From assembly GCA_027491485.1 (NCBI GenBank), contig JAOZGR010000001.1, positions 62,001 through 126,000 on the forward strand: a stretch of DNA of 64,000 nucleotides, written 5' to 3'. The position numbers and the translations under genes were made by a program. Below the pieces are notes generated by a model, which worked only from the letters and a program-made list of their open reading frames with translations, made no database searches and was not told where the DNA came from. This DNA comes from Thermoproteota archaeon. GTDB taxonomy: Archaea > Korarchaeota > Korarchaeia > Korarchaeales > Korarchaeaceae. This document shows, one piece after another, positions 32,810 to 41,428 of this stretch (within the stretch, counting starts at the first letter, position 1; every line of letters begins with the position of its first letter).

Positions 32810-34069
32810 GTGAGTAAAGAGCCTTTACAACCAGAGATGAATATAGGGACCGCGGGCCATGTAGATCACGGTAAGTCTACATTAGTACAAGCCCTAACTG
32901 GCATATGGCCTGAGAAGCATAGTGAGGAATTGAGAAGAGGCATTACTATAAAACTCGGATATGCTAATGCTGATCTGAGGAAATGCGCCTCCTGCTCAGA
33001 CGACGACCCTAGGTGCTATACTACCATGAAAAAGTGTCCCATAGATGGTGGAGACACTATACTCCTCAGAAAAGTTTCCTTCGTAGACTGTCCAGGCCAT
33101 GACACCCTAATGGCCACGATGCTGGCTGGTTCCACTCTTATGGATGCTGCTCTGCTGGTAATAGCTGCCAATGAGCCTGCGCCACAGCCTCAGACTAGGG
33201 AACACTTGGTAGCGCTGAAGATAATGAATGTCAAGCAGATAATAGTTGTCCAGACTAAGATTGAACTCGTAAGTGATGAGCAGGCCTTGGAGAACTATGA
33301 ACAGATAGTTAGGTTCTTGGAGAGCTATCTGAATGAGGTACCCCCCATAATTCCCGTTTCTGCACTTCATGGAGTGAATATTAGCTATCTAATAAGAGAG
33401 ATGGCCAAGAGATTTATTCCTCCGGAGCGTGACCCAACTAAACCCCCAAGAATGTATGTAGCCAGGTCATTTGACGTCAATAAGCCGGGAACTAGGCCTG
33501 AAAAGCTGGTAGGAGGAGTATTGGGTGGTACAATAGTACAGGGCAGGTTCAGGGTAGATGACGAGATCGAAATAAGACCAGGCGCCTATAGGGCAGGTAA
33601 GTTCATTCCACTAACCACGAAAATAGTTAGCTTAAGGAGTGAAAACACACCGCTAGAGGAGGCCTACCCCGGAGGATTGATAGGTGTTGGGACTCTACTT
33701 GATCCAGCCCTTACAAAAGCCGATAACATGGTAGGAAATGTCGTTGGGCTACCTGGTGATCTACCACCAACTTGGAAGGAATTAGACGTAGAGGCCAAGT
33801 TCTTCGAGAGGATAGTAGGTACCAAGGAAGAAATGGAGGTGAAAAAGCCCGGTAGAGGCGAATTTATCCAGCTAAATGTGGGTACTGCCACCGTACCAGC
33901 AGTCCTAAAGGAGATGACGCCCGATGATAAAATGTCTCTCCTACTAAGAATACCAGCGACAGCTGAAGTTAATCAGAGGGTGGCAATCTCAACTAGGATA
34001 GGGAATAGGTGGAGACTAATAGGTTACGGCCACATTAGGGGCGGGACTGAATACCATCCCCCCATCTGA
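32810..34069 (+). CDS. translation initiation factor aIF2 gamma subunit
   Basis: A 419-residue GTPase that carries initiator Met-tRNA. The P-loop is GTAGHVDHGKST (about 13-24), switch region RRGITIKLGYA near 44, a zinc knuckle CASC...C....C near 59-75 and DCPGHDTLMATML near 92. Domains II and III are complete. GTG 32810 is the start; an ATG at 32806 touching GGTGAT reads another frame and stops after three codons. The last 35 bases overlap the convergent zinc-protein gene. Confidence 0.96.
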   Translation: MSKEPLQPEMNIGTAGHVDHGKSTLVQALTGIWPEKHSEELRRGITIKLGYANADLRKCASCSDDDPRCYTTMKKCPIDGGDTILLRKVSFVDCPGHDTLMATMLAGSTLMDAALLVIAANEPAPQPQTREHLVALKIMNVKQIIVVQTKIELVSDEQALENYEQIVRFLESYLNEVPPIIPVSALHGVNISYLIREMAKRFIPPERDPTKPPRMYVARSFDVNKPGTRPEKLVGGVLGGTIVQGRFRVDDEIEIRPGAYRAGKFIPLTTKIVSLRSENTPLEEAYPGGLIGVGTLLDPALTKADNMVGNVVGLPGDLPPTWKELDVEAKFFERIVGTKEEMEVKKPGRGEFIQLNVGTATVPAVLKEMTPDDKMSLLLRIPATAEVNQRVAISTRIGNRWRLIGYGHIRGGTEYHPPI

Positions 34070-34715
34070 TTAGGATAAGATCGGTAGGGATTCCTAAACA
34101 TTCTAATTTCGTGGCCCTGTCCCTGTGGTAATCCCTGTCCTTGTTCCCTATCAGAATAGCTGTTCCCTCTTTGATCAGGAAAGCTTCTACTTTCACCCCC
34201 TCTATCTCTAGGAACTTCACATTGGGCTCGGGCAAATTCGCTAGGATATGGCTTACATTATTGAGCAGGAGATGAGCTTCCTCAGTTAACCTGTATATCT
34301 TTATTCTAGAGGCCTTAAGTGTAGTGCATGAGGATACTACTTCTGGGTAGTTAACAGTTTCATTACAGGCCAAACATCTATAAACGGGGCCTATTTCTAC
34401 CATCTCGTCCATACTGACTTCTCCGCAATTTGGACAGGTTCTGTAGGTGTAACTTACAGCTCCACATCTCACATGTATCCAAGCTCCTATGGTCTCTAGA
34501 GAGCTTTTACCACATTTCGGACACTTTAAGATGAGATAGGTCGGTCTTTCACCACAAACGAAGGTTGTAGCCTCCTCAGCGACTAAGTAGCCCATATCTA
34601 CAGCTTCTTCTAGTAGCGGATCCTCCTCCACTCTGACAACACTTTCCTTTCCCTCCTTCAAAAATTCCCAAAGCAGTGATGTAAAGGAAGGCCCACTAAG
34701 TCCCACAATAGACAC
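34035..34715 (-). CDS. zinc protein resembling TackOD1 domain
   Basis: A 226-residue protein with three CxxC pairs (CPKC near residue 65, CPNC near 94, CLAC near 114) plus RCGAV between them. The order CxxC, HxxCG, CPxCG, then YRCxxC.....P fits the TackOD1 treble-clef domain described from Thaumarchaeota-related genomes. Residues about 145-226 are a separate alpha/beta part with GTAILIGNKDRDYHRD and no known motif. Function unknown; TackOD1 is considered an output or DNA/protein-binding domain. It overlaps the upstream cupin PGI by 20 bases and the convergent aIF2-gamma by 35. Confidence 0.6.
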   Translation of the reverse strand: MSIVGLSGPSFTSLLWEFLKEGKESVVRVEEDPLLEEAVDMGYLVAEEATTFVCGERPTYLILKCPKCGKSSLETIGAWIHVRCGAVSYTYRTCPNCGEVSMDEMVEIGPVYRCLACNETVNYPEVVSSCTTLKASRIKIYRLTEEAHLLLNNVSHILANLPEPNVKFLEIEGVKVEAFLIKEGTAILIGNKDRDYHRDRATKLECLGIPTDLILIRWGDGIQSRP

Positions 34716-35424
34716 CTAAGAATCCCTTCTCACAAGCCTCACTAGTTTTAACTAGCCAAGAGTAATTATCTTCGTTGTTCAGGAAGTCTAGCACTAAGGG
34801 TTCTGATCTGCCAATAGGCTTTTCAAACCGTATCCTTGGTATATGGGAATACCTCCTGTTAGGAACAAACCCTTCATCTGTGTAGTAATAGGCAGCCCCC
34901 CTTAGCCTCTCAAAGGGACCATAGAATGACCTTACCTCCCTGAAAACTATGTTACTCATTATCAATGTAGTTTCTGATGGGTTCACTGTCACATGCCCAT
35001 ATCCCGGTGGCACTACAACTACATCACCAAGTTCAGCCTCCACAACTATGAAATCTAAGATCTCATGCTCTTTAGCGCTAGGCTTTTGAAGTAGATAAAA
35101 TGCCTTGCCCTCATGAACTTGATATATTTCTGGGTATGGGGGCATATTCTCTGGAGAGTTATGGTAGTGGCCCTTAGTTTTAGCGAACTCGCCTCCTACC
35201 TTCCAAGGTGGAATTACCGTTATATCAAATCTAGCCCAGCTTTCCCTTAGCGGAGGGAGATCTCTGAACATATAGTAAGCTATCCCATCAGACTTCAGCT
35301 CATCAGGCTTTTTTAAAACCATCTTGAGCTCCGAGAATCTTCTAATACTGGCTGATAGTTCCTCTCCGTTGGCTAGGATCTTATTATCGCTTTCCCTGTA
35401 TCTCAGGCCAGGAATTATTTCCAT
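34696..35424 (-). CDS. pgiA: cupin-type glucose-6-phosphate isomerase
   Basis: A 242-residue archaeal metal-dependent phosphoglucose isomerase of the cupin family, interconverting glucose-6-P and fructose-6-P. The metal site is TKGHYHNSPE near residue 83 (His, His, Glu) and PPGYGHVTVN near 140 supplies the third His; YPEIYQVHEGKAFYLLQ near 98 is a family signature. The C-terminus is longer than the usual roughly 190 residues by about 40. Divergent from the DUF2207-like gene. Confidence 0.9.
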   Translation of the reverse strand: MEIIPGLRYRESDNKILANGEELSASIRRFSELKMVLKKPDELKSDGIAYYMFRDLPPLRESWARFDITVIPPWKVGGEFAKTKGHYHNSPENMPPYPEIYQVHEGKAFYLLQKPSAKEHEILDFIVVEAELGDVVVVPPGYGHVTVNPSETTLIMSNIVFREVRSFYGPFERLRGAAYYYTDEGFVPNRRYSHIPRIRFEKPIGRSEPLVLDFLNNEDNYSWLVKTSEACEKGFLGVYCGT

Positions 35425-35477
35425 ATGTTAGATGACGCTATCAAGATTAATATCTCTAATCATCCCGCTGTTAATTG

Positions 35478-37166
35478 ATGAAGTACAAACTCGTCGTGAT
35501 AATCACCCTCACGTTATTCCTAATACCCTTAGTAGCTGCGTATGGCCAGATATCCTATAAAATAAATAGAGAGAAAGTCGTTCTGGACATTCAAAGTTCT
35601 GGAGTAGTTCTCCTAAGGTATAACCTAACCTTGACGGTGGAGTCAGGTACCATATCAAAGTTCGTAAGGATTGGAATGCCCAATAAGGATTTTGAGGTTT
35701 ACTTAGCCCAAGAAGTCTTTCCAGATGGAAGAACAATTGATGCTGAATTTGTTGAGGTGAGAGAGGGAGATTACTTTGCAGTCGAACTTAGGCCGAGCTC
35801 CCCAATAGTTGCAGGGAGTAGTAGAACTTATATCGTGGAAGCTGAGGTGAAGAATTTCGTATTCGAGGATAAAACAAATCCAGGTAATGTTGGCCTTAAG
35901 TTCATCCCCTCTTGGTTTAGCGCTCAGATCGATATCTTAGAAGTATTTGTTGTACTTCCAAAGGGCGTAAGTCCTTCTGAGGTGAAGAATCAGCCGGACT
36001 ATGATAATATAGGACATACAGATGATGGGAGACTTTACCTCTATTGGGTGAGGAAGGACTTACCTCCTGATTATAAACTGGATATAGGCGTGTCATTTCC
36101 CCAGAAATATGTTGAGAAAGTCGTATCTCCACCTGAAGAAGGTGGAGATCTAGATACGATATTTGGTGCTGCCTTTCTAGGCATCATAGGTCTCATACTG
36201 ACAGTAGCGCTCCTTTTCTCCGTGGTTTCCTTTGTAAGATTTGTTAAGTCTTGGATGGAGAAACTGCCATACATGTCACCCGAAATCCTCGTTGAGAGTC
36301 TCGGTCCTAACAAGAAACTTGAGCCGGTTGAAGTAGCATATCTGAAAAAGCTTGAGGGAAAGAAGCTGAGTTACGGTAGGATATTTGCAATTATGATATC
36401 TACCCTTAGCAGGAAGGGCGCTCTTAGGGTCGAAAGTCTAGACCCTCTTGTCCTAGAAAGGACGGACATTCCTAAGCATACCCTCTTAAGGGTTTATGAG
36501 AAGAGATTCCTTGAATGTATAGAGAAGGGGGGTCTTGATGAGGATTGCCTAGTTAAGGTGATCAAGCTACTCCATAGGAGAGTCGAGAGGGAGATGGCCG
36601 GTTATTCTAGGAAGGAGACCTTGAGACACTACGATGGAATCGTAAGGGGGCTATGGAGGCGTATCAGGGAAGCTTCTCCAGAGGAGAAGGAGGTACTGAT
36701 AAGGGATAACCTAGATTGGTTATTGATAGATGAGAAGTTCGAACATCACTTGAAAGAAGCTTTGGAAGGTGGAATAACTCAGACAGTCGTTGGTATCCCT
36801 CAGAGGGATGTATGGATATGGTGGCCCATAGGTACTAGAATACCCCCAGGGAGATATGAGCCAGTACCGACTGAGACGCCGAAAACAGAGGTACCCAGAA
36901 GCAGTGGGGACGTACCCATAATAACTAACATAGAGAAGGCAGCTGATTCCATAGTCAGATCCGTTGAAAAGGTATCTTCAAGTGTAGTAAAAAGCATTGA
37001 GGAGTTCTCCGATAAGGTTGCTAGAGCCATAATACCAGTGAAACCCAGGAGGGCGTTAGGAGGAAGGAGACGTACTTCTCATATCAGTTGCGCCTGCGTT
37101 AGCTGTGCGTGCGCGTGTGCTTGTGTTAGCTGTGCGTGTGCTTGCGCGGGGGGTGGAGTCGGTTGA
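35478..37166 (+). CDS. DUF2207-like membrane protein with alternating-cysteine C-terminal tail
   Basis: A 562-residue protein. A signal segment (about 4-20) is followed by an outer beta-rich domain (about 21-215), a membrane helix (about 226-252) and a long cytoplasmic helical region (about 255-440). Then comes a Pro-rich linker and an Arg-rich segment. The last 29 residues are a tail with nine Cys, mostly alternating with Ala, in repeated CVSCACACA units ending GGGVG. Domain order fits DUF2207-type proteins. ATG 35478 is preferred over TTG 35475; an AT-rich element near 35446 suggests a leaderless start. The stop overlaps the next gene, a radical SAM enzyme, so the tail is a likely substrate for modification. 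Confidence 0.8.
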   Translation: MKYKLVVIITLTLFLIPLVAAYGQISYKINREKVVLDIQSSGVVLLRYNLTLTVESGTISKFVRIGMPNKDFEVYLAQEVFPDGRTIDAEFVEVREGDYFAVELRPSSPIVAGSSRTYIVEAEVKNFVFEDKTNPGNVGLKFIPSWFSAQIDILEVFVVLPKGVSPSEVKNQPDYDNIGHTDDGRLYLYWVRKDLPPDYKLDIGVSFPQKYVEKVVSPPEEGGDLDTIFGAAFLGIIGLILTVALLFSVVSFVRFVKSWMEKLPYMSPEILVESLGPNKKLEPVEVAYLKKLEGKKLSYGRIFAIMISTLSRKGALRVESLDPLVLERTDIPKHTLLRVYEKRFLECIEKGGLDEDCLVKVIKLLHRRVEREMAGYSRKETLRHYDGIVRGLWRRIREASPEEKEVLIRDNLDWLLIDEKFEHHLKEALEGGITQTVVGIPQRDVWIWWPIGTRIPPGRYEPVPTETPKTEVPRSSGDVPIITNIEKAADSIVRSVEKVSSSVVKSIEEFSDKVARAIIPVKPRRALGGRRRTSHISCACVSCACACACVSCACACAGGGVG

Positions 37167-38473
37167 TAGATAGAGCTTTCTTCACTTACAGATATAAGGG
37201 TCACAAGGTTCAGCTTAGAGTGGAGCCGGCAGGGATGGGAGCACTAGTAGTAGATGCTCAGAGGGTGGCATATCTCAACTTAACTGCCGCAGTATATGCC
37301 AAGATCCTATTAGAAGGAGGTGGATGGGAAGATGCATTCAGGGAGCTTAGGAGATATGTGAGGGGCGTAAAAAAGGATGTTGTCAGGAGGGACTATGAAG
37401 AGGTAGCCGACAAGATAGCTAGATTTATAGAGACTGATGAAGATCCTGTAACAGATCTTGGATTTAAAAAGTCTTTTCCTGACCCTGAGGCGCTAGGTGC
37501 GCCTTTCAGGGTAGATCTAGCTATTACCTATGCTTGTAATAACCGGTGTATACACTGCTACTCCTCCAGCCCAAAAGACAGAGAAGAGATTAGCACTGAA
37601 GATTGGAAAACTATCTTGAGGAAATTTCATGAGTTAGGGGTCCCTCAAGTGACATTTACTGGTGGTGAGCCCACCCTGAGGGAAGATCTGCCCGAGCTCA
37701 TTGCTGAAGCTCAAGAGTTAGGAATGGTATCCGGAATTGTCACTAATGGTCGCCTCATAGATGAGCAACTTGCTGAGAGACTGGTAAGAGCTGGATTGGA
37801 TTTTGCTCAGGTTACGCTTGAATCGAGTGATCCGGAGATACATGACTCCATAACCGGGGTTAGTGAGAGCTGGGAAGAAACTATCTCAGGCTTGAAGAAC
37901 CTCCTAGAATATGATCTATATGTGACAGTAAATGCCACCCTGATGAAAAGGAACATTGACACCATAGAGTCGCTTGTGAGGCTTGTAGCTGACCTAGGAG
38001 TAGATGGTTTCTCCCTCAACAGATTAATATATAGTGGGAGGGGGAAGAATCTCCTGGATCTTGAGCCTCCCTTCGAGAGAACGAAGGCCCTACTTGTTGA
38101 GATAAAAGAGCTTACAACGGAACTCGATCTAGACTTCACTTGGTATGGTGTCACCAGATATTGCGAACTCGATCCTATGGAGGCAGGATTAGGGCCTAAG
38201 TTCTGTTCGGCTTGTAGCATCTCTATAGCCGTAGAGCCTGACGGCTCCGTAATTCCATGCCAGAGCCATTACAAGGTAATTGGAAACATGTTAAAGGATA
38301 GTTGGGAGAGCATATGGTACAATCCTGAGTGCTACAACATTAGGAGAGTCGGCTATGCAGGTAGCGCGTGTCTAAACTGTGCCTTTTTCGATCTATGTAG
38401 AGGAGGATGTCCCTTAGAAGCTGAAGTAAGGCCCTACCCAAAGAATCCACCGGAGGTGGTGAGAGATATTTAA
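37163..38473 (+). CDS. radical SAM/SPASM enzyme with PqqD-like N-terminal domain
   Basis: A 436-residue enzyme from TTG 37163, whose TTGA overlaps the stop of the cysteine-tail protein; GGGGTGGAG lies just upstream. GTG 37136 is a longer, less likely start. Residues about 1-90 look like a PqqD/RiPP-recognition domain (VVDAQRVAYLNLTAAVYAKI near 30). The radical SAM domain has CNNRCIHC (Cys 125, 129, 132) and TGGEPT near 164. The SPASM end has CSAC, IPCQSH, CLNC and LCRGGCPLE, ligands for two auxiliary clusters. Such enzymes form thioether or other crosslinks in peptides. The Cys-rich tail encoded directly upstream is the obvious candidate substrate. Confidence 0.85.
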   Translation: MIDRAFFTYRYKGHKVQLRVEPAGMGALVVDAQRVAYLNLTAAVYAKILLEGGGWEDAFRELRRYVRGVKKDVVRRDYEEVADKIARFIETDEDPVTDLGFKKSFPDPEALGAPFRVDLAITYACNNRCIHCYSSSPKDREEISTEDWKTILRKFHELGVPQVTFTGGEPTLREDLPELIAEAQELGMVSGIVTNGRLIDEQLAERLVRAGLDFAQVTLESSDPEIHDSITGVSESWEETISGLKNLLEYDLYVTVNATLMKRNIDTIESLVRLVADLGVDGFSLNRLIYSGRGKNLLDLEPPFERTKALLVEIKELTTELDLDFTWYGVTRYCELDPMEAGLGPKFCSACSISIAVEPDGSVIPCQSHYKVIGNMLKDSWESIWYNPECYNIRRVGYAGSACLNCAFFDLCRGGCPLEAEVRPYPKNPPEVVRDI

Positions 38474-38522
38474 TGCATATAAGGAAGCGATTAATCTCAT
38501 AAAGAAATATCTGGGCAAAGTT

Positions 38523-39230
38523 TTGGCTTTTACTGGCGCTGGAGCTTCGGCAGAGGCTGGAATACCCACATTTCGAGGTAAGGGTGGACTTTGGGACAAG
38601 TATAAGCCAGAGGAGCTGGCGACCCCCCATGCCTTTTCTAAGGACCCAAAGAAGGTGTGGGAGTGGTATAAGTGGAGAATGTCCATTATCTCCAGAGCTA
38701 AACCAACTAGAGCCCACGAAGTGCTAGCTAAATGGGAGGATAAGGATATATTAATGGGGGTCGTAACACAGAATGTCGATGGTCTACATCAAGTGGCTGG
38801 ATCTAAGAATGTAGTTGAGCTTCATGGGTCAATATGGAGAGTTAGATGTTCATCTTGTGGGATAAAATACGATCTGGAGTTCGGAAAGATACCTGAAGAA
38901 GAGCTGCCTACATGTAGGAAATGCCATGGGTTGCTACGACCGGATGTAGTCTGGTTTGGGGAGTCTATCCCACACGATCAGTTTAATAGGGCCAAAGAGA
39001 TGTTCTCTGAGGCCGAGGTTATCCTTGTTATTGGTACAAGTGGTGCAGTCATGCCGGCAGCCATGCTACCAATTAACGCTGCTATGGAAGGGAAAGTTCT
39101 CATAGAAATCAACCCTGAGGAAACCAATTTAAGTAGCTTTAGTAGGATAAAGATTAGAGAGCCGGCAGGGAAGGCATTTGACAAATTAGACAAAATACTT
39201 TGGGAGGAAGAGGGTGTTGAAGATCGTTAG
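38523..39230 (+). CDS. cobB: NAD-dependent protein deacylase, sirtuin (N-terminus incomplete in this call)
   Basis: A Sir2-family enzyme removing acetyl or other acyl groups from lysines using NAD. Seen: FTGAGASAEAGIPTFRG (NAD site) at the start, TQNVDGLHQ near residue 81, the catalytic His in VELHGSIW near 99, four zinc cysteines (CSSC, CRKC), and VWFGE near 145. TTG 38523 is the first canonical start, but it would begin inside the NAD-binding strand. Upstream in frame lie about 20 family-like residues (IFNAYKEAINLIKKYLGKV), so the real start is probably near-cognate, such as ATA 38466 behind GGAGGTG. GNAT follows with a 17-base overlap. Confidence 0.88.
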   Translation: MAFTGAGASAEAGIPTFRGKGGLWDKYKPEELATPHAFSKDPKKVWEWYKWRMSIISRAKPTRAHEVLAKWEDKDILMGVVTQNVDGLHQVAGSKNVVELHGSIWRVRCSSCGIKYDLEFGKIPEEELPTCRKCHGLLRPDVVWFGESIPHDQFNRAKEMFSEAEVILVIGTSGAVMPAAMLPINAAMEGKVLIEINPEETNLSSFSRIKIREPAGKAFDKLDKILWEEEGVEDR

Positions 39231-40101
39231 CATGTCTCCCGAGTTCATCGAAGATGTGGTATCCATACACTGCCCCAAGTGGAGAGAGCTTACCCTAGAA
39301 TATAGGTTAAAGGAATGTGGTTATTGGGGAGATCCTAGGATATTCTCTTGGTACCTTGAGGCCCTTTACTCCGCAGGAGGGAAGGTCATTATAGCACTAG
39401 ATGGGGATGATGTGGTAGGAGAGGCTGAGGTAGTTCCAGAGAGATTTCCAACTCCCATAGGTAAACATGCTTACCTGCAGATGGTCTGGGTAAAGCGGGA
39501 GGCCAGAAGGGCTGGCGTTGGCAGGGCCCTCGTAAGGGAGTGTGAGTCTATCTCCAAGAATATGGGTCTTTATAATTTGGATACAATTCCAACGAGAGAA
39601 GCTACCCCGTTTTTCTTGGAACTAGGTTTTAGGGAGGTCGAATCACAGATCCTGATGGAAGCACACTCGAGACCTGCGCCCGAGCAACCTAAGGTAGAGG
39701 AGGCCACAAGGGAGGAGTTCCCGGCATCAGCTCAGATGATAGCTGGACAGACACGACCATCTTCGTTCCTCTGGGAACTGTTATGGGAAAGGGAGGAAAT
39801 AGGCTTACCCTCACCAAGGGTGGTAAAGGTTAGGGTAGGTATGTGGCAGTTGATCGTCGCACTATTTCAGCCAACTAAATGGGATGATCACCTTTATACT
39901 CTCATATGGGCTCCAATGAAGGTGGGTCTTGGTCAGATATTCAATTCAGCCGAAGTCTCATTAACACTAGCCTATGAGATGGGAATAGAGAAGGTTAGGA
40001 CCCAGACTTGGTGTAAGTATAGAGCTGCTTTCGAAGGCGCTGGATTCGAGCCCATAACAAGGCTCAGATGGATGAGAAAGGAGTTAAATAAAAAAGGTTA
40101 G
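39214..40101 (+). CDS. GNAT-family acetyltransferase, two-domain
   Basis: A 295-residue protein. The first GNAT domain (about 5-155) has the acetyl-CoA loop RREARRAGVGRAL-like sequence KREARRAGVGRALV near residue 91 and FFLELGFREV near 130. The second half (about 165-295) looks like a divergent GNAT repeat ending YRAAFEGAGFEPI. The substrate may be a protein or small molecule. It overlaps the sirtuin by 17 bases, so an acetylase/deacetylase pair is co-expressed, downstream of the radical SAM gene. GTG 39214 is used. Confidence 0.82.
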   Translation: MLKIVSMSPEFIEDVVSIHCPKWRELTLEYRLKECGYWGDPRIFSWYLEALYSAGGKVIIALDGDDVVGEAEVVPERFPTPIGKHAYLQMVWVKREARRAGVGRALVRECESISKNMGLYNLDTIPTREATPFFLELGFREVESQILMEAHSRPAPEQPKVEEATREEFPASAQMIAGQTRPSSFLWELLWEREEIGLPSPRVVKVRVGMWQLIVALFQPTKWDDHLYTLIWAPMKVGLGQIFNSAEVSLTLAYEMGIEKVRTQTWCKYRAAFEGAGFEPITRLRWMRKELNKKG

Positions 40102-40105
40102 GGGG

Positions 40106-41428
40106 CTAGCCTCCTAAAGGAGGCCCTACCACGTTTTCAACCCACCACTGCATTGACCAAAGTTCGTCATGCCCGATCCTCTGTCCAGGTAACACCTTGA
40201 GGTTGCCATTGTTATCGTAAATGGGGCCAGTAAATGGATCGAATGTCTCATCATTAGCGTAGATCCACTTACTACCCGTCCAGATTGCCCCCATTTGGAT
40301 TAATCTAGCCATTACCAGTGTGTAGACATCAGGATTCTCCAATATGGTGCCGTTAGGTAGCTGTACTGTCTCTTGAACCTTCACTGATTTGAGCTCTTCC
40401 ACGAATTTGGGATTGATCGGTTGATTGAAAGTGCACCCTAGCTCTACAGAGCCCTCTTTCAGCTTCCACCAGTAATCAACATCCTCTAGGTTGTCAGTGG
40501 AATAGGAACCAGCGTAGATCTTGCTCAGTATATCATCATATATTTTCTCCCAATGCACCAATTGCCCACTCACACAGACATCTTTCCCGAACTTCTCCAT
40601 CGGACTGTAGTGACTAAATGCCAATACTCTCTCACCTTTCTGGTAATGTTCTTGAGCGACCTGAACTACAGCGGGGGAGTCTTCTGTAAAGGCAAGTATA
40701 TCAACTCCTTCTGAAATTAGGGATTCAGCAGCTTGTCTAGCTTTCGTTGGATCATACCAAGCTCCTATCTCTCTTACATAGACTTTACAGTCTGCACAGA
40801 CCTCCTTAACTCCCAAAGCGAAAGCGTTTATGTGTCTGACCACCTCCGGGATGAGGTGAGCGGCCACGTAACCTATCTTCTTTGTCTTCGATAGTGCACC
40901 GGCCATTAGCCCATTAAGGTAGTAAACTTGGTAAAAGTCCGCGAAGTATGTACCCATATTTGGCGCCCTCTTATAGCCTGAGCAGTGCCAGAATATCTTA
41001 TCGGGATGTTTCTTGGCTTCCTCGAGAGTGGGATCCATAAAGTCGAAGCTCGTAGTGAAGATTACGTCATAGCCCTGTGAGATGAGCTGTTCTATCACTC
41101 CTGCAGCATCTGCTGGTGCCACAGATTCTACATGCGTGGTCTCAAGCCAGTCATATTTCTTATCGACCATCTCTTTGGCTTGATGGTGGGCATAGGTCCA
41201 CCCTATGTCTCCAATAGGTCCTACATAAATGAACGCCGCCTTTATTTTCTTTCCTTCAGGGGAAATGGTCTTAGTCACAGTAACTGTAGTTGTTCCTGCC
41301 TGTCCTGCTTGCCCAATGGTCTTAGTCTGAGTGACAGTTACTGTGGTAGTAGGGGCAAAAAGATAGCCCAAGGCCACCCCAACAAGGAGGAGTATAATAG
41401 ATAGAGCGGCCCACTGGGTAGAGGTCAT
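40106..41428 (-). CDS. BMP-family substrate-binding protein (nucleoside ABC transporter)
   Basis: A 440-residue extracellular binding protein of the Bmp/Med family. The N-terminal hydrophobic anchor (about 6-26) is followed by a Thr-rich stalk with a repeated TTTVTVT-TKTI pattern (about 28-57). The binding domain starts with KAAFIYVGPIGDIGWTYAHHQ near 64, the typical BMP opening, and VAAHLIPEVVRHINAFALG is near 195. It probably binds nucleosides. It is the last gene of the transporter set, separated from the permease by 189 bases with hairpins, which may allow separate, higher expression. No lipobox Cys is seen. Confidence 0.9.
   Translation of the reverse strand: MTSTQWAALSIILLLVGVALGYLFAPTTTVTVTQTKTIGQAGQAGTTTVTVTKTISPEGKKIKAAFIYVGPIGDIGWTYAHHQAKEMVDKKYDWLETTHVESVAPADAAGVIEQLISQGYDVIFTTSFDFMDPTLEEAKKHPDKIFWHCSGYKRAPNMGTYFADFYQVYYLNGLMAGALSKTKKIGYVAAHLIPEVVRHINAFALGVKEVCADCKVYVREIGAWYDPTKARQAAESLISEGVDILAFTEDSPAVVQVAQEHYQKGERVLAFSHYSPMEKFGKDVCVSGQLVHWEKIYDDILSKIYAGSYSTDNLEDVDYWWKLKEGSVELGCTFNQPINPKFVEELKSVKVQETVQLPNGTILENPDVYTLVMARLIQMGAIWTGSKWIYANDETFDPFTGPIYDNNGNLKVLPGQRIGHDELWSMQWWVENVVGPPLGG

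Noticed and set aside
37081-37155. Cysteine tail as a frameshift artefact of a GC-rich repeat
   Set aside because: The frame stays open to a TGA overlapping the next start, and similar Cys-alternating tails are known to me from other archaeal proteins of this kind.
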